DNA from: Desulfuromonas sp.
Lineage (GTDB): Bacteria > Desulfobacterota > Desulfuromonadia > Desulfuromonadales > Geopsychrobacteraceae
NCBI GenBank assembly: GCA_002869695.1
Contig: PKUD01000036.1
Location: forward strand, 1 to 51,832
Length of the DNA: 51,832 bases
Direction of reading: 5' to 3'
In this document: positions 25,807-33,085 of the stretch, piece by piece
How positions within the stretch are numbered: position 1 is the stretch's first letter
Layout of the letters: each line of letters starts with the position of its first letter
Made by a program: the position numbers and the translations under genes
Notes under the pieces: model-generated
What the model was told of the DNA's origin: nothing
What the model saw: only the letters and a program-made list of their open reading frames with translations
Databases searched by the model: none

Positions 25807-26316
25807 TCACGTTTGTGGCTGTTCGCTTTGCCAATTCAATTCATCCATCCGGCGCAAGGAGTTCATAATCAGTCGGCCGGTGGCAATCCGGATTGTCCCC
25901 CTGCTGAGAACTTCCGGCAGAACCTCGGTGAAACAGAAGCGACTGGTCGGGTTTGATACCGCTTCCATGAGGATGATTTCAGCAAGCTGAACAAGGTTTT
26001 CGGTCAGGATCTCTTGCGGGACCTTGCTCTCTTCGATCAGGTACTGGGTAAAGCAGAGCCCGGCTTTCTGACTCTTGACCAGCGCGAGCTCCACTTCAGT
26101 CTCATCAAGCGTGCCCCCCTGGGCCAGGACTTCACCAAACCGCTGCCCCGGCTTGCTGGAGGATACGAAAATGATCGAACCCTCCTCGAAATAGAACGAC
26201 TGGCTGAACCCCTTTCCGGAAAGGGTCAGTTCTCCTGATTTGCGGCTCGATTCAAGCCATTGCAGCAGATCAGGGAGAGGCATGAAGCTGATGCTGCCCT
26301 TGAGCAGTGTTTCCAT
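25807..26316 (-). CDS. DUF4388 (PATAN-type) signalling protein
   Basis: 169 residues from the ATG at 26316, AGGA upstream; a TTG three codons earlier is less likely. The N-terminal DUF4388 domain reads LLKGSISFMPLPDLLQWLESSRKSGELTLSGKG and YFEEGSIIFVSSSKPGQRFGEVL, a module of delta-proteobacterial and cyanobacterial regulators that links to two-component or GTPase circuits. The rest is helical with no further motif. It opens the minus-strand run leading through the J-domain, ferritin-like and pgi genes. Confidence 0.82.
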   Translation of the reverse strand: METLLKGSISFMPLPDLLQWLESSRKSGELTLSGKGFSQSFYFEEGSIIFVSSSKPGQRFGEVLAQGGTLDETEVELALVKSQKAGLCFTQYLIEESKVPQEILTENLVQLAEIILMEAVSNPTSRFCFTEVLPEVLSRGTIRIATGRLIMNSLRRMDELNWQSEQPQT

Positions 26317-26410
26317 GATCAGCAATCCTCGTTAGAGTTAAAACCGGGCAGGCCCGCCGCAGTTGTCATGTGACGATCTTGCTGGTTCCCCCACAGGAGA
26401 CCACAGTTCG

Positions 26411-26453
26411 TTTGCACCCTGCAAAGATAGGGTGAGATATGGAAGGTTGTCAA
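26411..26453 (-). promoter_or_regulatory. Sigma-70 promoter of the DUF4388 gene with palindrome
   Basis: On the minus strand TTGACA (26448-26453) and TATCTT (26424-26429) are spaced by 18 bases. TTTGCA-CCC-TGCAAA, a perfect 6-3-6 inverted repeat at 26411-26425, touches the -10 element and covers the likely start site, where a repressor would block it. Confidence 0.5.
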
Positions 26454-26490
26454 ATTTTAAGTGGACAACCCATCCTGCAAGAAGTTTGAA

Positions 26491-26518
26491 TTGACGTAAG
26501 AAATGGCAGTGGTATAAA
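26491..26518 (+). promoter_or_regulatory. Sigma-70 promoter of plsC
   Basis: TTGACG (26491-26496) and TATAAA (26513-26518) are spaced by 16 bases, 34 bases before the plsC start codon. Confidence 0.55.
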
Positions 26519-26552
26519 TGCGCATATGACTTTCTGACCTTGGAGATTCCTG

Positions 26553-27185
26553 TTGAAAACATCCCTGTTGAGACGTGTCTGGGTACTGCTGGTTGCATCT
26601 GTTATCGGTTTTTACGGTTACGGGTTGAACCGGTTACGGGTGACGGGCTCTGAACATATCCCGCCGGCCGGTGGCGTCCTGCTGGCGGCCAATCATATTT
26701 CCGGTTTTGACACAGTGCTGTTGCCCGCAGTCGTGCTCCGTTCATTTCCGCTGCAGATGGTCTGGGCTCCGGCGAAGGAAGAACTGTTCCGCAACCGGTT
26801 TCTCGCGTGGATCTTCAGTTCCTGGGGGGCGTTCCCGGTGCGGCGAAGGCGAGATGTGCGAGCCGGTAAACATCTTGGCGAACTGTTAAAGAGCGAAAAG
26901 GTGATGCTCTTTCCGGAAGGAACCCGCAATAAGGATGGAATACTGGGCAAGGGCAACCGCGGGGTCGGCAAGCTGATCTATGATCATCGGCCAACGGTGA
27001 TTCCGGCCGGTTTGCAGGGACTCAATCGCTGGAACTTCCCTGGACTGGGACAACCTGGCCAGATCAGTTTCGGTGCTCCGATCGATTTTTCCGACCTCTT
27101 TCTCCTGGAGGACTGTAAGGAGACCCATCTGCTGATCGTCGAGCGATTGATGGCAGCGATTGCCGGCCAGTTGGACCAGAACTGA
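26553..27185 (+). CDS. 1-acyl-sn-glycerol-3-phosphate acyltransferase (PlsC family)
   Basis: 210 residues, starting at TTG with GGAG about 8 bases upstream. It transfers an acyl chain to lysophosphatidic acid in phospholipid synthesis, at the inner membrane. Acyltransferase motifs: NHISGFD (HX4D, catalytic), GAFPVRRRR (motif II) and FPEGTRNKDG (motif III), then VIPAGLQG (motif IV). A hydrophobic helix near the N-terminus (VWVLLVASVIGFYGYG) anchors it. Paralogues with other acyl acceptors exist, so the exact substrate is not proven. Confidence 0.9.
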   Translation: MKTSLLRRVWVLLVASVIGFYGYGLNRLRVTGSEHIPPAGGVLLAANHISGFDTVLLPAVVLRSFPLQMVWAPAKEELFRNRFLAWIFSSWGAFPVRRRRDVRAGKHLGELLKSEKVMLFPEGTRNKDGILGKGNRGVGKLIYDHRPTVIPAGLQGLNRWNFPGLGQPGQISFGAPIDFSDLFLLEDCKETHLLIVERLMAAIAGQLDQN

Positions 27186-27341
27186 TTCGCCCTGTCACAG
27201 GTCCGGCAGAGAGCATACAGGGGAAGCAGAAGCCATGTCCTGCCCGGCTGGCCCTGTTTCAAGCTTTCACAGGTTCCTTATCTGTGGTACTGATACGATT
27301 AATCTTCAAGAAAATAGATCCACGCATGGAGGAATAGAGCG

Positions 27342-27827
27342 ATGGCAACAGCAAAAAAAGGTGACGAGGTCCGGATCGATTTTACCGGTAAGCTGGAAGA
27401 TGGAACGGTGATTGATACGACTCTTGCGACTGAAAAAAAAGAGCACGAGGGTGACTGCGCCGATGATGGGTGTGGGTGTGGAGAAGTCGGTCCGATGGCG
27501 CTGGTGATCGGTGATGACGAATTTTTTGTCCCGATCGAAGAGGCTCTGGTCGGCATGTCGGTAGGAGATCGGAAAACTGTGGTTATCCCTGCCGAGGATG
27601 CATTCGGCGAATATGATCAGGAGCGGGTCTTTGTCGTGGAACGTTCGATGTTTCCAGACGGGATAGAGCCTGAAGTCGGTGCCCAGTTTGAGATTGTCGG
27701 TGATGACGATGAGGGAATGCTGGTGACCGTGGTTGAGGTCGATGACGCTAACGTCAGCCTCGATTCCAACCACCCGTTGGCTGGAGAAGAGTTGATCTAC
27801 GATTTTGAGCTGGTGGAAATTTCCTAG
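27342..27827 (+). CDS. SlyD-like FKBP peptidyl-prolyl isomerase with Cys/Asp-rich insert
   Basis: 161 residues. The FKBP core is split as in SlyD: DEVRIDFTGKLEDGTVIDTT at the start and VGDRKTVVIPAEDAFGEYD later, with the inserted chaperone-type domain between about 85 and 140 and the closing NHPLAGEELIYDFELVEI. An unusual insert at about 31-45 (KKEHEGDCADDGCGCGE) carries three cysteines and many acids and should bind metal. It replaces part of the loop before ALVIGDDE. SlyD itself binds nickel through a C-terminal His/Cys tail, absent here, so this insert may serve instead. GGAGGAATAGAGCG precedes the ATG. Confidence 0.9.
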   Translation: MATAKKGDEVRIDFTGKLEDGTVIDTTLATEKKEHEGDCADDGCGCGEVGPMALVIGDDEFFVPIEEALVGMSVGDRKTVVIPAEDAFGEYDQERVFVVERSMFPDGIEPEVGAQFEIVGDDDEGMLVTVVEVDDANVSLDSNHPLAGEELIYDFELVEIS

Positions 27828-27853
27828 CAAAAAATCAGGTATTGTGACTTTCG

Positions 27854-27889
27854 ACAGGGTGCCTTTAGGGGTGCCCTGTTTGCGTTTTT
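27854..27889 (+). terminator. Intrinsic terminator after the SlyD-like gene
   Basis: ACAGGGTGCC and GGTGCCCTGT form a 10-bp stem (two G-T pairs) with a 6-base loop, followed by TTGCGTTTTT. It lies 27 bases past the stop codon. Confidence 0.7.
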
Positions 27890-28158
27890 GCTCAGGGCCA
27901 ACCCGGTTGTCAGGTTTGCCGGTATCTTTTCGCCGGAGAAAGCTGTACACTGAGTAAAGCGTACCCGTCTCAGATCCTCGCCATCCCCTACCGCACTGCG
28001 CAACCTCTCCGGAGATGAAGTTACGGATTGGTGAAGCCCGCGTGATGTGACGGCCATATTACAAAAGAGCAATTGGTCAAATCTGACCTGTAGATCCCAG
28101 ATGTCTCCCTGGTGTTTATCGGACACAGCTTGACTGGCTCCATTAAGGGAGAAAATGA
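27880..28158. other. Intergenic region between slyD-like gene and zinc-ribbon gene
   Basis: After the terminator I see no gene or conserved motif here; it presumably holds the promoter of the gene at 28159. A GAAAAT ribosome-binding context directly precedes that gene. Confidence 0.4.
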
Positions 28159-28560
28159 ATGCAAAAGACTCTGTCCGCGGGAGATCCTGTTGAGGCCCGT
28201 TGCACCAAATGTCGTAAAATCACCAACCATATCGTTATCGCCATGGCTGAAACGGTCCCGGCCAAGGTTGAATGCAATGTTTGCAGTGGTCAGCACAAGT
28301 ACCGTCCGCCAGCGGCAGCAAAAAAACCGGCCGTGCGGCGGACCGTAAGCCAGAAGACCTCAGCTAAGCAGGAGTGGGAAGCTCTGCGCCCGAAGATGGA
28401 CAGCGACAAGGCGAAAGACTATTCCATGGAAGGGTCTTACAAGGTCAATTCACTGGTCAACCACCCGCTTTTTGGACTCGGAGTGGTTCAGCGGAATGTC
28501 GGTTCGCAAAAGATGGAGGTGCTCTTTGAGATCGGGTTAAAAACGATGCGCTGCAAGTAA
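28159..28560 (+). CDS. Zinc-ribbon protein with C-terminal SH3-like module, unknown function
   Basis: 133 residues. The N-terminus holds a four-Cys zinc ribbon, CTKC (15-18) and CNVC (39-42). A basic Pro/Ala/Lys linker follows, and the C-terminal VNHPLFGLGVVQRNVGSQKMEVLFEIGLKTMRC resembles the CarD/Tudor-like module found in related delta-proteobacterial proteins; VNHPLFGLGVV is the conserved block. It may bind nucleic acid or RNA polymerase; this is inference. AAGGGAGAAAATGA precedes the ATG. It and the next gene (78-base gap) are both small zinc-ribbon proteins. Confidence 0.82.
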   Translation: MQKTLSAGDPVEARCTKCRKITNHIVIAMAETVPAKVECNVCSGQHKYRPPAAAKKPAVRRTVSQKTSAKQEWEALRPKMDSDKAKDYSMEGSYKVNSLVNHPLFGLGVVQRNVGSQKMEVLFEIGLKTMRCK

Positions 28561-28638
28561 CGTTACCGCGGTTACCGGCAGACCTGTCTTGAGCTGAAAG
28601 GCAGGAAAAGAAAGCGTTGCCCCGATGGAGAGAAACTA

Positions 28639-28854
28639 ATGGCGATTTGTAAACTTTGTGAAGCCCAGGCAAAAAGAAAAAATGGGGGGAAGCCCCATGA
28701 CGACCTGACAGAAATGGGGACTCCGCGTGTTTTTAGTGGCGTTCCCCCGCGGGGGTTTACCGAGCAGGATTACCAATGTCTCGTCTGCCAGGCCAAATTT
28801 ACCCAGAGTACGAATAGAAACGATCTGGCCTGGACTCTGTGGGAGGCCAGCTGA
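28639..28854 (+). CDS. Small zinc-ribbon protein, 71 residues
   Basis: Two CxxC pairs, CKLC (4-7) and CLVC (47-50), form a zinc site. Between them is a charged stretch with KRKNGGKPHDDLTEMGTPR. The last part, FTQSTNRNDLAWTLWEA, is helical. I do not recognise a function; small ribbon proteins of this type often bind nucleic acid. GGAGAGAAACTA precedes the ATG. It follows the larger zinc-ribbon gene on the same strand. Confidence 0.75.
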   Translation: MAICKLCEAQAKRKNGGKPHDDLTEMGTPRVFSGVPPRGFTEQDYQCLVCQAKFTQSTNRNDLAWTLWEAS

Positions 28855-28997
28855 CTTTTTTCCGACCGGCGCTTGAGGAGAAAAGGGCTCGGTTTCATCC
28901 GTGGAATGCGGCCGGAGGTGAATTCTTATTTTTTTATAGGTGTTTAGCCCTTGCTTTTAAAAAGAATTCCGTGTACGTTATTAAGACTTAAGCAAGT

Positions 28998-29026
28998 TTG
29001 TGTACGTTTCCGCCACCATTCATAAT
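28998..29026 (+). promoter_or_regulatory. Sigma-70 promoter of the cold-shock gene
   Basis: TTGTGT (28998-29003) and CATAAT (29021-29026) are spaced by 17 bases. Transcription would begin near 29033, giving a leader of about 108 bases, in line with the long leaders of cold-shock genes. Confidence 0.5.
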
Positions 29027-29047
29027 GACAAGGTGTCAATATGAATT

Positions 29048-29080
29048 AAACACGCAGACCTATATAGGGTGCGTGTTTTT
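29048..29080 (+). terminator. Terminator-like hairpin inside the cold-shock gene leader
   Basis: AAACACGCA and TGCGTGTTT pair perfectly around an inner CCTATATAGG self-pairing, followed by TTTTTTATTTT. It is a convincing intrinsic terminator, but it lies about 15 bases after the predicted cold-shock promoter start and 62 bases before the start codon. It either ends transcripts from the zinc-ribbon gene upstream or attenuates the cold-shock gene. Confidence 0.7.
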
Positions 29081-29141
29081 TATTTTCGGTGACAGGACAT
29101 GACACAACAAAAAGTTTCCGCAGGGGAACATGGAGAAGAAA

Positions 29142-29342
29142 ATGGTAGAAGGTACAGTAAAATGGTTTAACGACTCAAAAGGATTTGGTTTTATCGAGCA
29201 GGACAATGGACCGGACGTGTTTGTTCATTTCTCCGCAATTGAAGGCGATGGATTCAAGTCCCTTGCTGAGGGTGACCGGGTAAGCTTTGAGGTGACCGAG
29301 GGCCAAAAAGGACCTCAATCAGCCAATGTGCGCAGAATTTAA
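29142..29342 (+). CDS. Cold-shock protein (CspA family)
   Basis: 66 residues from the ATG at 29142 with GGAG six bases upstream; an earlier ATG at 29130 with AGGGG would add MEKK. The single OB fold is textbook: [17 protein letters not shown] (RNP1), DVFVHFSAI (RNP2). It binds single-stranded nucleic acid and melts RNA structure at low temperature. It is followed by a strong terminator, so it is expressed alone. Confidence 0.95.
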   Translation: MVEGTVKWFNDSKGFGFIEQDNGPDVFVHFSAIEGDGFKSLAEGDRVSFEVTEGQKGPQSANVRRI

Positions 29343-29364
29343 CTAAGGTTTTGCATATATTTGC

Positions 29365-29399
29365 AAAAAGAGCCCCACGGATTCCGTGGGGCTCTTTTT
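29365..29399 (+). terminator. Strong intrinsic terminator after the cold-shock gene
   Basis: AAAAAGAGCCCCACGG and CCGTGGGGCTCTTTTT pair perfectly over 16 bp with a 3-base loop. It carries T-runs on both strands, so it could also act on minus-strand transcripts. Confidence 0.92.
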
Positions 29400-29472
29400 G
29401 CTGAGACACTCACAAAGGCGGAATATTCCGGGCCTGAATTCGGGCCGGACTCCTGCCGGGAAGGATTCCCCG

Positions 29473-29598
29473 ATGGCCAGAAAACCGAACTACGGCTTTG
29501 AGAAGCGGCAAAAGGAACTCGCCAAGAAGGCCAAAAAGGATGAAAAGAACAGGCGCAAACAGCAGGAAAAGGAACAGGGCACTGACGAAGAGGAGTAA
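29473..29598 (+). CDS. Small Lys/Glu-rich conserved protein, 41 residues
   Basis: The start is the ATG at 29473, with GGAAGGA 8 bases upstream; an earlier frame start lies inside the terminator hairpin and is rejected. The protein begins MARKPNYGFEKRQKELAKK and is almost entirely charged helix. Similar tiny proteins with this N-terminus occur widely in Gram-negative bacteria with unknown role. It may bind nucleic acid or a ribosome; nothing in the sequence decides it. Confidence 0.72.
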   Translation: MARKPNYGFEKRQKELAKKAKKDEKNRRKQQEKEQGTDEEE

Positions 29599-29643
29599 CT
29601 CACCTGCTTGCCGTTCCTTCCCCGCCTTTGCCAGAGGCTCTCT

Positions 29644-30162
29644 TTACTCGACGTTCAGAAGCTTGATTTCGAAATAGAGCGTCTGTCCGGCCAGCGGATG
29701 GTTGAAATCAACCTTGACCATATCCCCTTCGATGCTGACAACCTTGCCACGCAGCTGCCGACCGTCCTGCCCCTGGGTCTGAACCATGGCACCGACCTTT
29801 TGCAGGTCAGCAGGAAACTGGCTGATGTTGGCCGTAGTGATCGCTTCCTGGTAAACCGGTCCATAGGCCTCCTCCGGGGCAATCTCGACGTTTTTCTGTT
29901 CCCCGACCTTCATCCCGCCGACCGCTTTTTCGAGTCCGGGAATGATCTGTTTTGACCCATAGACAAAGGTGAGGGCTTCACCGCCGACATTACTGTCGAT
30001 GACACCCTGGTCTTTCAGGGTGAGACTGTATTCCAGTGAGACCTTGCTCCCTTCGGTAATCGGGGCTGCTGTTTCGGTTTGAGCACTGACGAAAGAGAAA
30101 GTCGAAAGCAGCAGCAGCGTGCTGAAGAGTAAGGTGGCTAGTCTCGTAACAGAATTTTTCAT
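29644..30162 (-). CDS. Periplasmic SlyD-type FKBP peptidyl-prolyl isomerase
   Basis: 172 residues with an N-terminal signal peptide (about 1-27, ending FVSA, with Gln next). The FKBP core (VSLEYSLTLKDQGVIDSN, LTFVYGSKQIIPGLEKAVGGMKVGEQKNVEIAPEEAYG) and the insert and closing strand (VDFNHPLAGQTLYFEIKLL) are typical of SlyD-like isomerases. It should catalyse proline isomerisation and act as a chaperone outside the inner membrane. It is a paralogue of the cytoplasmic SlyD-like protein at 27.3 kb but lacks its cysteine insert. AAAGGACATCG lies upstream of the ATG. Confidence 0.92.
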   Translation of the reverse strand: MKNSVTRLATLLFSTLLLLSTFSFVSAQTETAAPITEGSKVSLEYSLTLKDQGVIDSNVGGEALTFVYGSKQIIPGLEKAVGGMKVGEQKNVEIAPEEAYGPVYQEAITTANISQFPADLQKVGAMVQTQGQDGRQLRGKVVSIEGDMVKVDFNHPLAGQTLYFEIKLLNVE

Positions 30163-30461
30163 TGGTGCGATGTCCTTTCAGAACATGAATGGTCCCCGGA
30201 GGGAGCGGCAGATGACAGGCCGGTCTAAAGGGCAAGCCATCACGTAGCTATCACCAGGAGTGAGGCCAAGAACGTCTCTCAGATGCCATACGGGGATAGA
30301 GCAGGATGCGGATCGAAGGTATGGTGACCAAAAAAGGCAACTCAGCGCGGGTTGTGTTCAGCCTGCTGCCGAACAGGCCATATGCTAACAGGTCTCCGAA
30401 CTGAATTCAAAGTAAATCAATAGGAATTTCCGGGCGCTGAGTGGAGGGTTGTCAGGCGCAA
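30163..30461. other. Intergenic region between FKBP and phosphagen kinase genes
   Basis: 299 bases. It holds the upstream region of the FKBP gene and the tail after the kinase stop. I see no terminator with a T-run, no small gene and no repeat that I can support. Confidence 0.4.
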
Positions 30462-31535
30462 CTAACTTCTCTGCTCTATCTCCCGCAGGGCCACGATCCC
30501 CTCGTAGAGGCATCGGCAGATTTCTTCTTCGGTAATCTGGAGTCGGCCACTGGGGGAAAGGTCCACTAGCCCTCCTGCACCTGCTTCCGTATGCTCTCCT
30601 CCCGCACCGCGAACCGAGAGTCCCAGCGTCTTGGTTAACTGTTTCAAGCCCTCCAGCGTCGTTCCGTTTTTGGTCAGTTTCGGGAGCTCCAGGTGCAGGC
30701 TGGCTCGCATGCCAGTGCCCAGATTGGTCGGACAACTGGTCACATAACCGTAGGTGGCAGAGCGGGCGAAAACCAGCCCCTGTCGCTCAATCGCATCGAG
30801 ACTGATCCGCAAACGAGCGAAGATATCATTGAGCAGGGCACCACGTTTCATTGTCATGATGCGCAGATGATCCTCCTCGCCGACCCAGACGATGAGCTGG
30901 CCATCTGTGGATTCGTACATGCCCCTTCCATAGGGCCAGTCGGAACTGATGCCCGCCGCCGACAGGTAAGGGTCGGCGCTCATATCCTTGAACATCTTGT
31001 GTTCATCGACCAGTTGCTGATACTGCTCTTCTGAAATCTGGTAGGGAGAGTCGGGGGTCAGTGAGAGGTAGCGGCCACCGAAATCCGGGGAGTCGACCAG
31101 TCCGGAAAACACTCCGACCATCCGCTTCTCAAAAGCCAGTCGATCTTTTTTGCTCATGGCCCCGGGTAGAGGGAAGTCGGCCAGGTTCCGTCCGACCCGA
31201 ACCCGCATCGAACTGTTGGCCAGAACGGGATCAATATTGCGGAGGTCGAACCGCTCATCCGAACCCCAATCCGAAACCTGCTTCAATTCACCCTTGATGT
31301 TGTGGTAGTCGCGAATCATCTTGTCCAGGTAGGGCTGGAACAGGTCGTAATCCTCTGGGTGCATGGCATATGCGCCCATGATGCTGTCGGGGTTTTCGAT
31401 GCCGGTTAGGATGATCTGCTGAAGGCGTTTTTGCTGGGCAGGGCTGAGAGAGGCAAAATAGGCCGGATCGAAATGTCTGGCCATGAGATTGTCGTGATGG
31501 CATTGGCGAATCTTGCAGATTTGCTCCGTGAGCAT
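30462..31535 (-). CDS. Full-length phosphagen (arginine-type guanidino) kinase
   Basis: 357 residues with both domains of an ATP:guanido phosphotransferase, unlike McsB protein-arginine kinases, which lack the N-terminal substrate domain. The N-terminal part includes NPDSIMGAYAMHPEDYDLFQPYLDKMIRDYH, equivalent to the guanidino-specificity loop, and short as in arginine kinases. The C-terminal catalytic part has SSMRVRVGRNL, WVGEEDHLRIMTMKRG (catalytic Glu pair) and CPTNLGTGMRASLHLELPKL (reactive Cys and phosphagen signature). It should reversibly phosphorylate arginine or a similar guanidine with ATP, an energy-buffer reaction rare in bacteria. AGGAGGAGA precedes the ATG. The gene follows a 26-codon ORF with a TAA-ATG junction. 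Confidence 0.9.
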   Translation of the reverse strand: MLTEQICKIRQCHHDNLMARHFDPAYFASLSPAQQKRLQQIILTGIENPDSIMGAYAMHPEDYDLFQPYLDKMIRDYHNIKGELKQVSDWGSDERFDLRNIDPVLANSSMRVRVGRNLADFPLPGAMSKKDRLAFEKRMVGVFSGLVDSPDFGGRYLSLTPDSPYQISEEQYQQLVDEHKMFKDMSADPYLSAAGISSDWPYGRGMYESTDGQLIVWVGEEDHLRIMTMKRGALLNDIFARLRISLDAIERQGLVFARSATYGYVTSCPTNLGTGMRASLHLELPKLTKNGTTLEGLKQLTKTLGLSVRGAGGEHTEAGAGGLVDLSPSGRLQITEEEICRCLYEGIVALREIEQRS

Positions 31536-31616
31536 TTATCTCCTCCTGGCCAGCAGCAAGGACGTGGCCGGTTCTTCGTCAATGATGAGGATACGAAATT
31601 TTGGCGATGGTTTCAT
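31536..31616 (-). CDS. 26-codon upstream ORF: leader peptide or response-regulator remnant
   Basis: The ORF has its own strong ribosome-binding site (GGAGGGAGG, about 4 bases before the ATG at 31616) and ends in TAA directly joined to the kinase ATG. The peptide contains RILIIDEEP, which resembles the first strand and acidic pair of a response-regulator receiver domain, then LLLARRR. The last three codons are AGG AGG AGA, which at the same time form the Shine-Dalgarno of the kinase. So it could be a regulatory leader peptide with Arg codons, or the start of a truncated receiver gene. Confidence 0.55.
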   Translation of the reverse strand: MKPSPKFRILIIDEEPATSLLLARRR

Positions 31617-31619
31617 ATA

Positions 31620-31683
31620 GCCTCCCTCCTGCTGCACGGCAAATATTTCCTGAATGTGCAGATTTTTATCACAGGAGGGAGGC
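31620..31683 (-). promoter_or_regulatory. Structured leader that sequesters the upstream ORF's ribosome-binding site
   Basis: GCCTCCCTCCTG (31672-31683 on the minus strand) is perfectly complementary to CAGGAGGGAGGC (31620-31631), which is the ribosome-binding site 3 bases before the leader ATG. The 40-base loop holds a second 6-bp stem, CTGCAC with GTGCAG, abutting the first. No T-run follows, so it is not a terminator. It suits translational control of the leader ORF and, through coupling, of the kinase. Confidence 0.75.
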
Positions 31684-31746
31684 GGCGCAACTGATGCCAC
31701 GTCTCAAGGTGTCAGTCGAAACGGATATATTTGCCATGTCTGTGAA

Positions 31747-32940
31747 TTATTTGCGCCCCTTTTTCTTTTGTCTCGCCTTGTTAAACAGATCAGCAAATGT
31801 TCCCATCCCGGCCTCGGAAGGCTGCTCGCTGTAGCTGGTCTCTCCTGCTTCGACATCCGTCCCTGCCGGGGTCAGCGAGATCCGGCGCTGCTCGAGGTCG
31901 ATCTTTTCAATGACCACCGGCAGTTCTTGCCCGACCTTGACCACATCCTGTGGATGACGAATCTGCTTGCCTTCGCCCAGCTTGGAAATATGCACCAGCC
32001 CGTCGACCCCTTCCTCCAGGGTGACGAAAGCCCCGAACTGGGCCAGCCTTGAGACCTTTCCGGTCAACTGCATCCCTTCCTTGTAGATCGAGCCGACCTT
32101 GCTCCAGGGATCGGCCAGGGTGTCGCGAAGGCTGAAGGAGAATTTGTTGTTCTCCCAGTCGAGCTTCTTGACCGCCACTTCAAGTTCCTGGTCGACTGAG
32201 AGCACCTCGTTGATATCCTCGACCCGGCCGTAACCGACCTCAGAGATCGGCAGCAGACCCTCCAGTCCGCCGATATCCAGGAATGCGCCGAAGTCGCGGA
32301 CCGAGGTGACGACGCCCTTGACCACTTGTCCTTCTTTCAGCGTGTCTCTCAGAGCGTCGCGCTGCTGGCGGCGTTCTTCCTCCAGAATCTCCCGATGCGA
32401 AACGACAATATTACGACCCCGCTCGCCGAACTGGCTGATCTTGAAGGAGTAGCTCTTGCCGATCTCTTCCTCCGGGTTGCTCTGTCGGCGCAGACCGAGC
32501 TGGGAGAAGGGGCAGAAGGCACGGACCGATCCGGCCAGTTTGATCTCGTAGCCGCCCTTGATCTCTTTCTCGATCCGGCCCTCGACCGGGATGCCGCTGC
32601 GCCAGGCTTCTTCAAGCTGTTCGGTGCCGGTGGACCCTCCGCCGAGCTTGGTGGTGAAGCGCAGTTCTCCACCCGCACGGGAGAGGAAATAGGCACCAAT
32701 CTTGTCGCCGATGGCGATGCTCAGATTGCCATCAGCGTCAAGCAGTTCACTGGCCGCTAGGACGCCTTCGCCTTTCTGGCCGACATCAAGGAAAACCCAC
32801 TCGTCACCAATCTGCAGGATTGTTGCCTCGATCTTCTTGCCCGGTTCCAATTCGACGGCACCTAGCAGGCTTTCTTCGAGCATGGCGGCAAAGCTTTCTT
32901 CTCCGTTTTCCTCTTCCTGGTCGAAATTCTCGTCAGTCAT
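31747..32940 (-). CDS. S1-domain RNA-binding protein (RpsA-like, four S1 repeats)
   Basis: 397 residues from the ATG at 32940 with AGGATG upstream; the frame extends further but without a ribosome-binding site. An acidic N-terminus (DENFDQEEENGEES) is followed by four S1 motifs: GKKIEATILQIGDEWVFLDVGQKGEG, GIPVEGRIEKEIKGGYEIKLAGSVRAFCP, GQVVKGVVTSVRDFGAFLDIGGLEGLLP, and GMQLTGKVSRLAQFGAFVTLEEGVDGLVH. A basic C-terminal tail (KARQKKKGRK) follows. It is shorter than ribosomal protein S1 (six repeats) and is of the 30S-S1-like accessory type; it binds RNA, with an unproven role in translation or stress. Confidence 0.9.
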   Translation of the reverse strand: MTDENFDQEEENGEESFAAMLEESLLGAVELEPGKKIEATILQIGDEWVFLDVGQKGEGVLAASELLDADGNLSIAIGDKIGAYFLSRAGGELRFTTKLGGGSTGTEQLEEAWRSGIPVEGRIEKEIKGGYEIKLAGSVRAFCPFSQLGLRRQSNPEEEIGKSYSFKISQFGERGRNIVVSHREILEEERRQQRDALRDTLKEGQVVKGVVTSVRDFGAFLDIGGLEGLLPISEVGYGRVEDINEVLSVDQELEVAVKKLDWENNKFSFSLRDTLADPWSKVGSIYKEGMQLTGKVSRLAQFGAFVTLEEGVDGLVHISKLGEGKQIRHPQDVVKVGQELPVVIEKIDLEQRRISLTPAGTDVEAGETSYSEQPSEAGMGTFADLFNKARQKKKGRK

Positions 32941-33085
32941 GGAGCATCCTTTGTTGATGTTGAAAGCCATGTTTACCACAGAGTCACATAGAGCAGAGAG
33001 AGTTCTTTTCATTTCCTTATTGAGTGTTCGGAATTTTCTCTGGGATTCAGTGTCTCAGTGGTGAAATCAATTTTATCCTTATCCT

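Noticed and set aside
31620-31683. Kinase leader hairpin as a terminator of the S1 gene, or as a guanidine riboswitch
   Set aside because: There is no T-run after the stem, and the ACGR loops of guanidine-II or other known guanidine-riboswitch cores were not seen.
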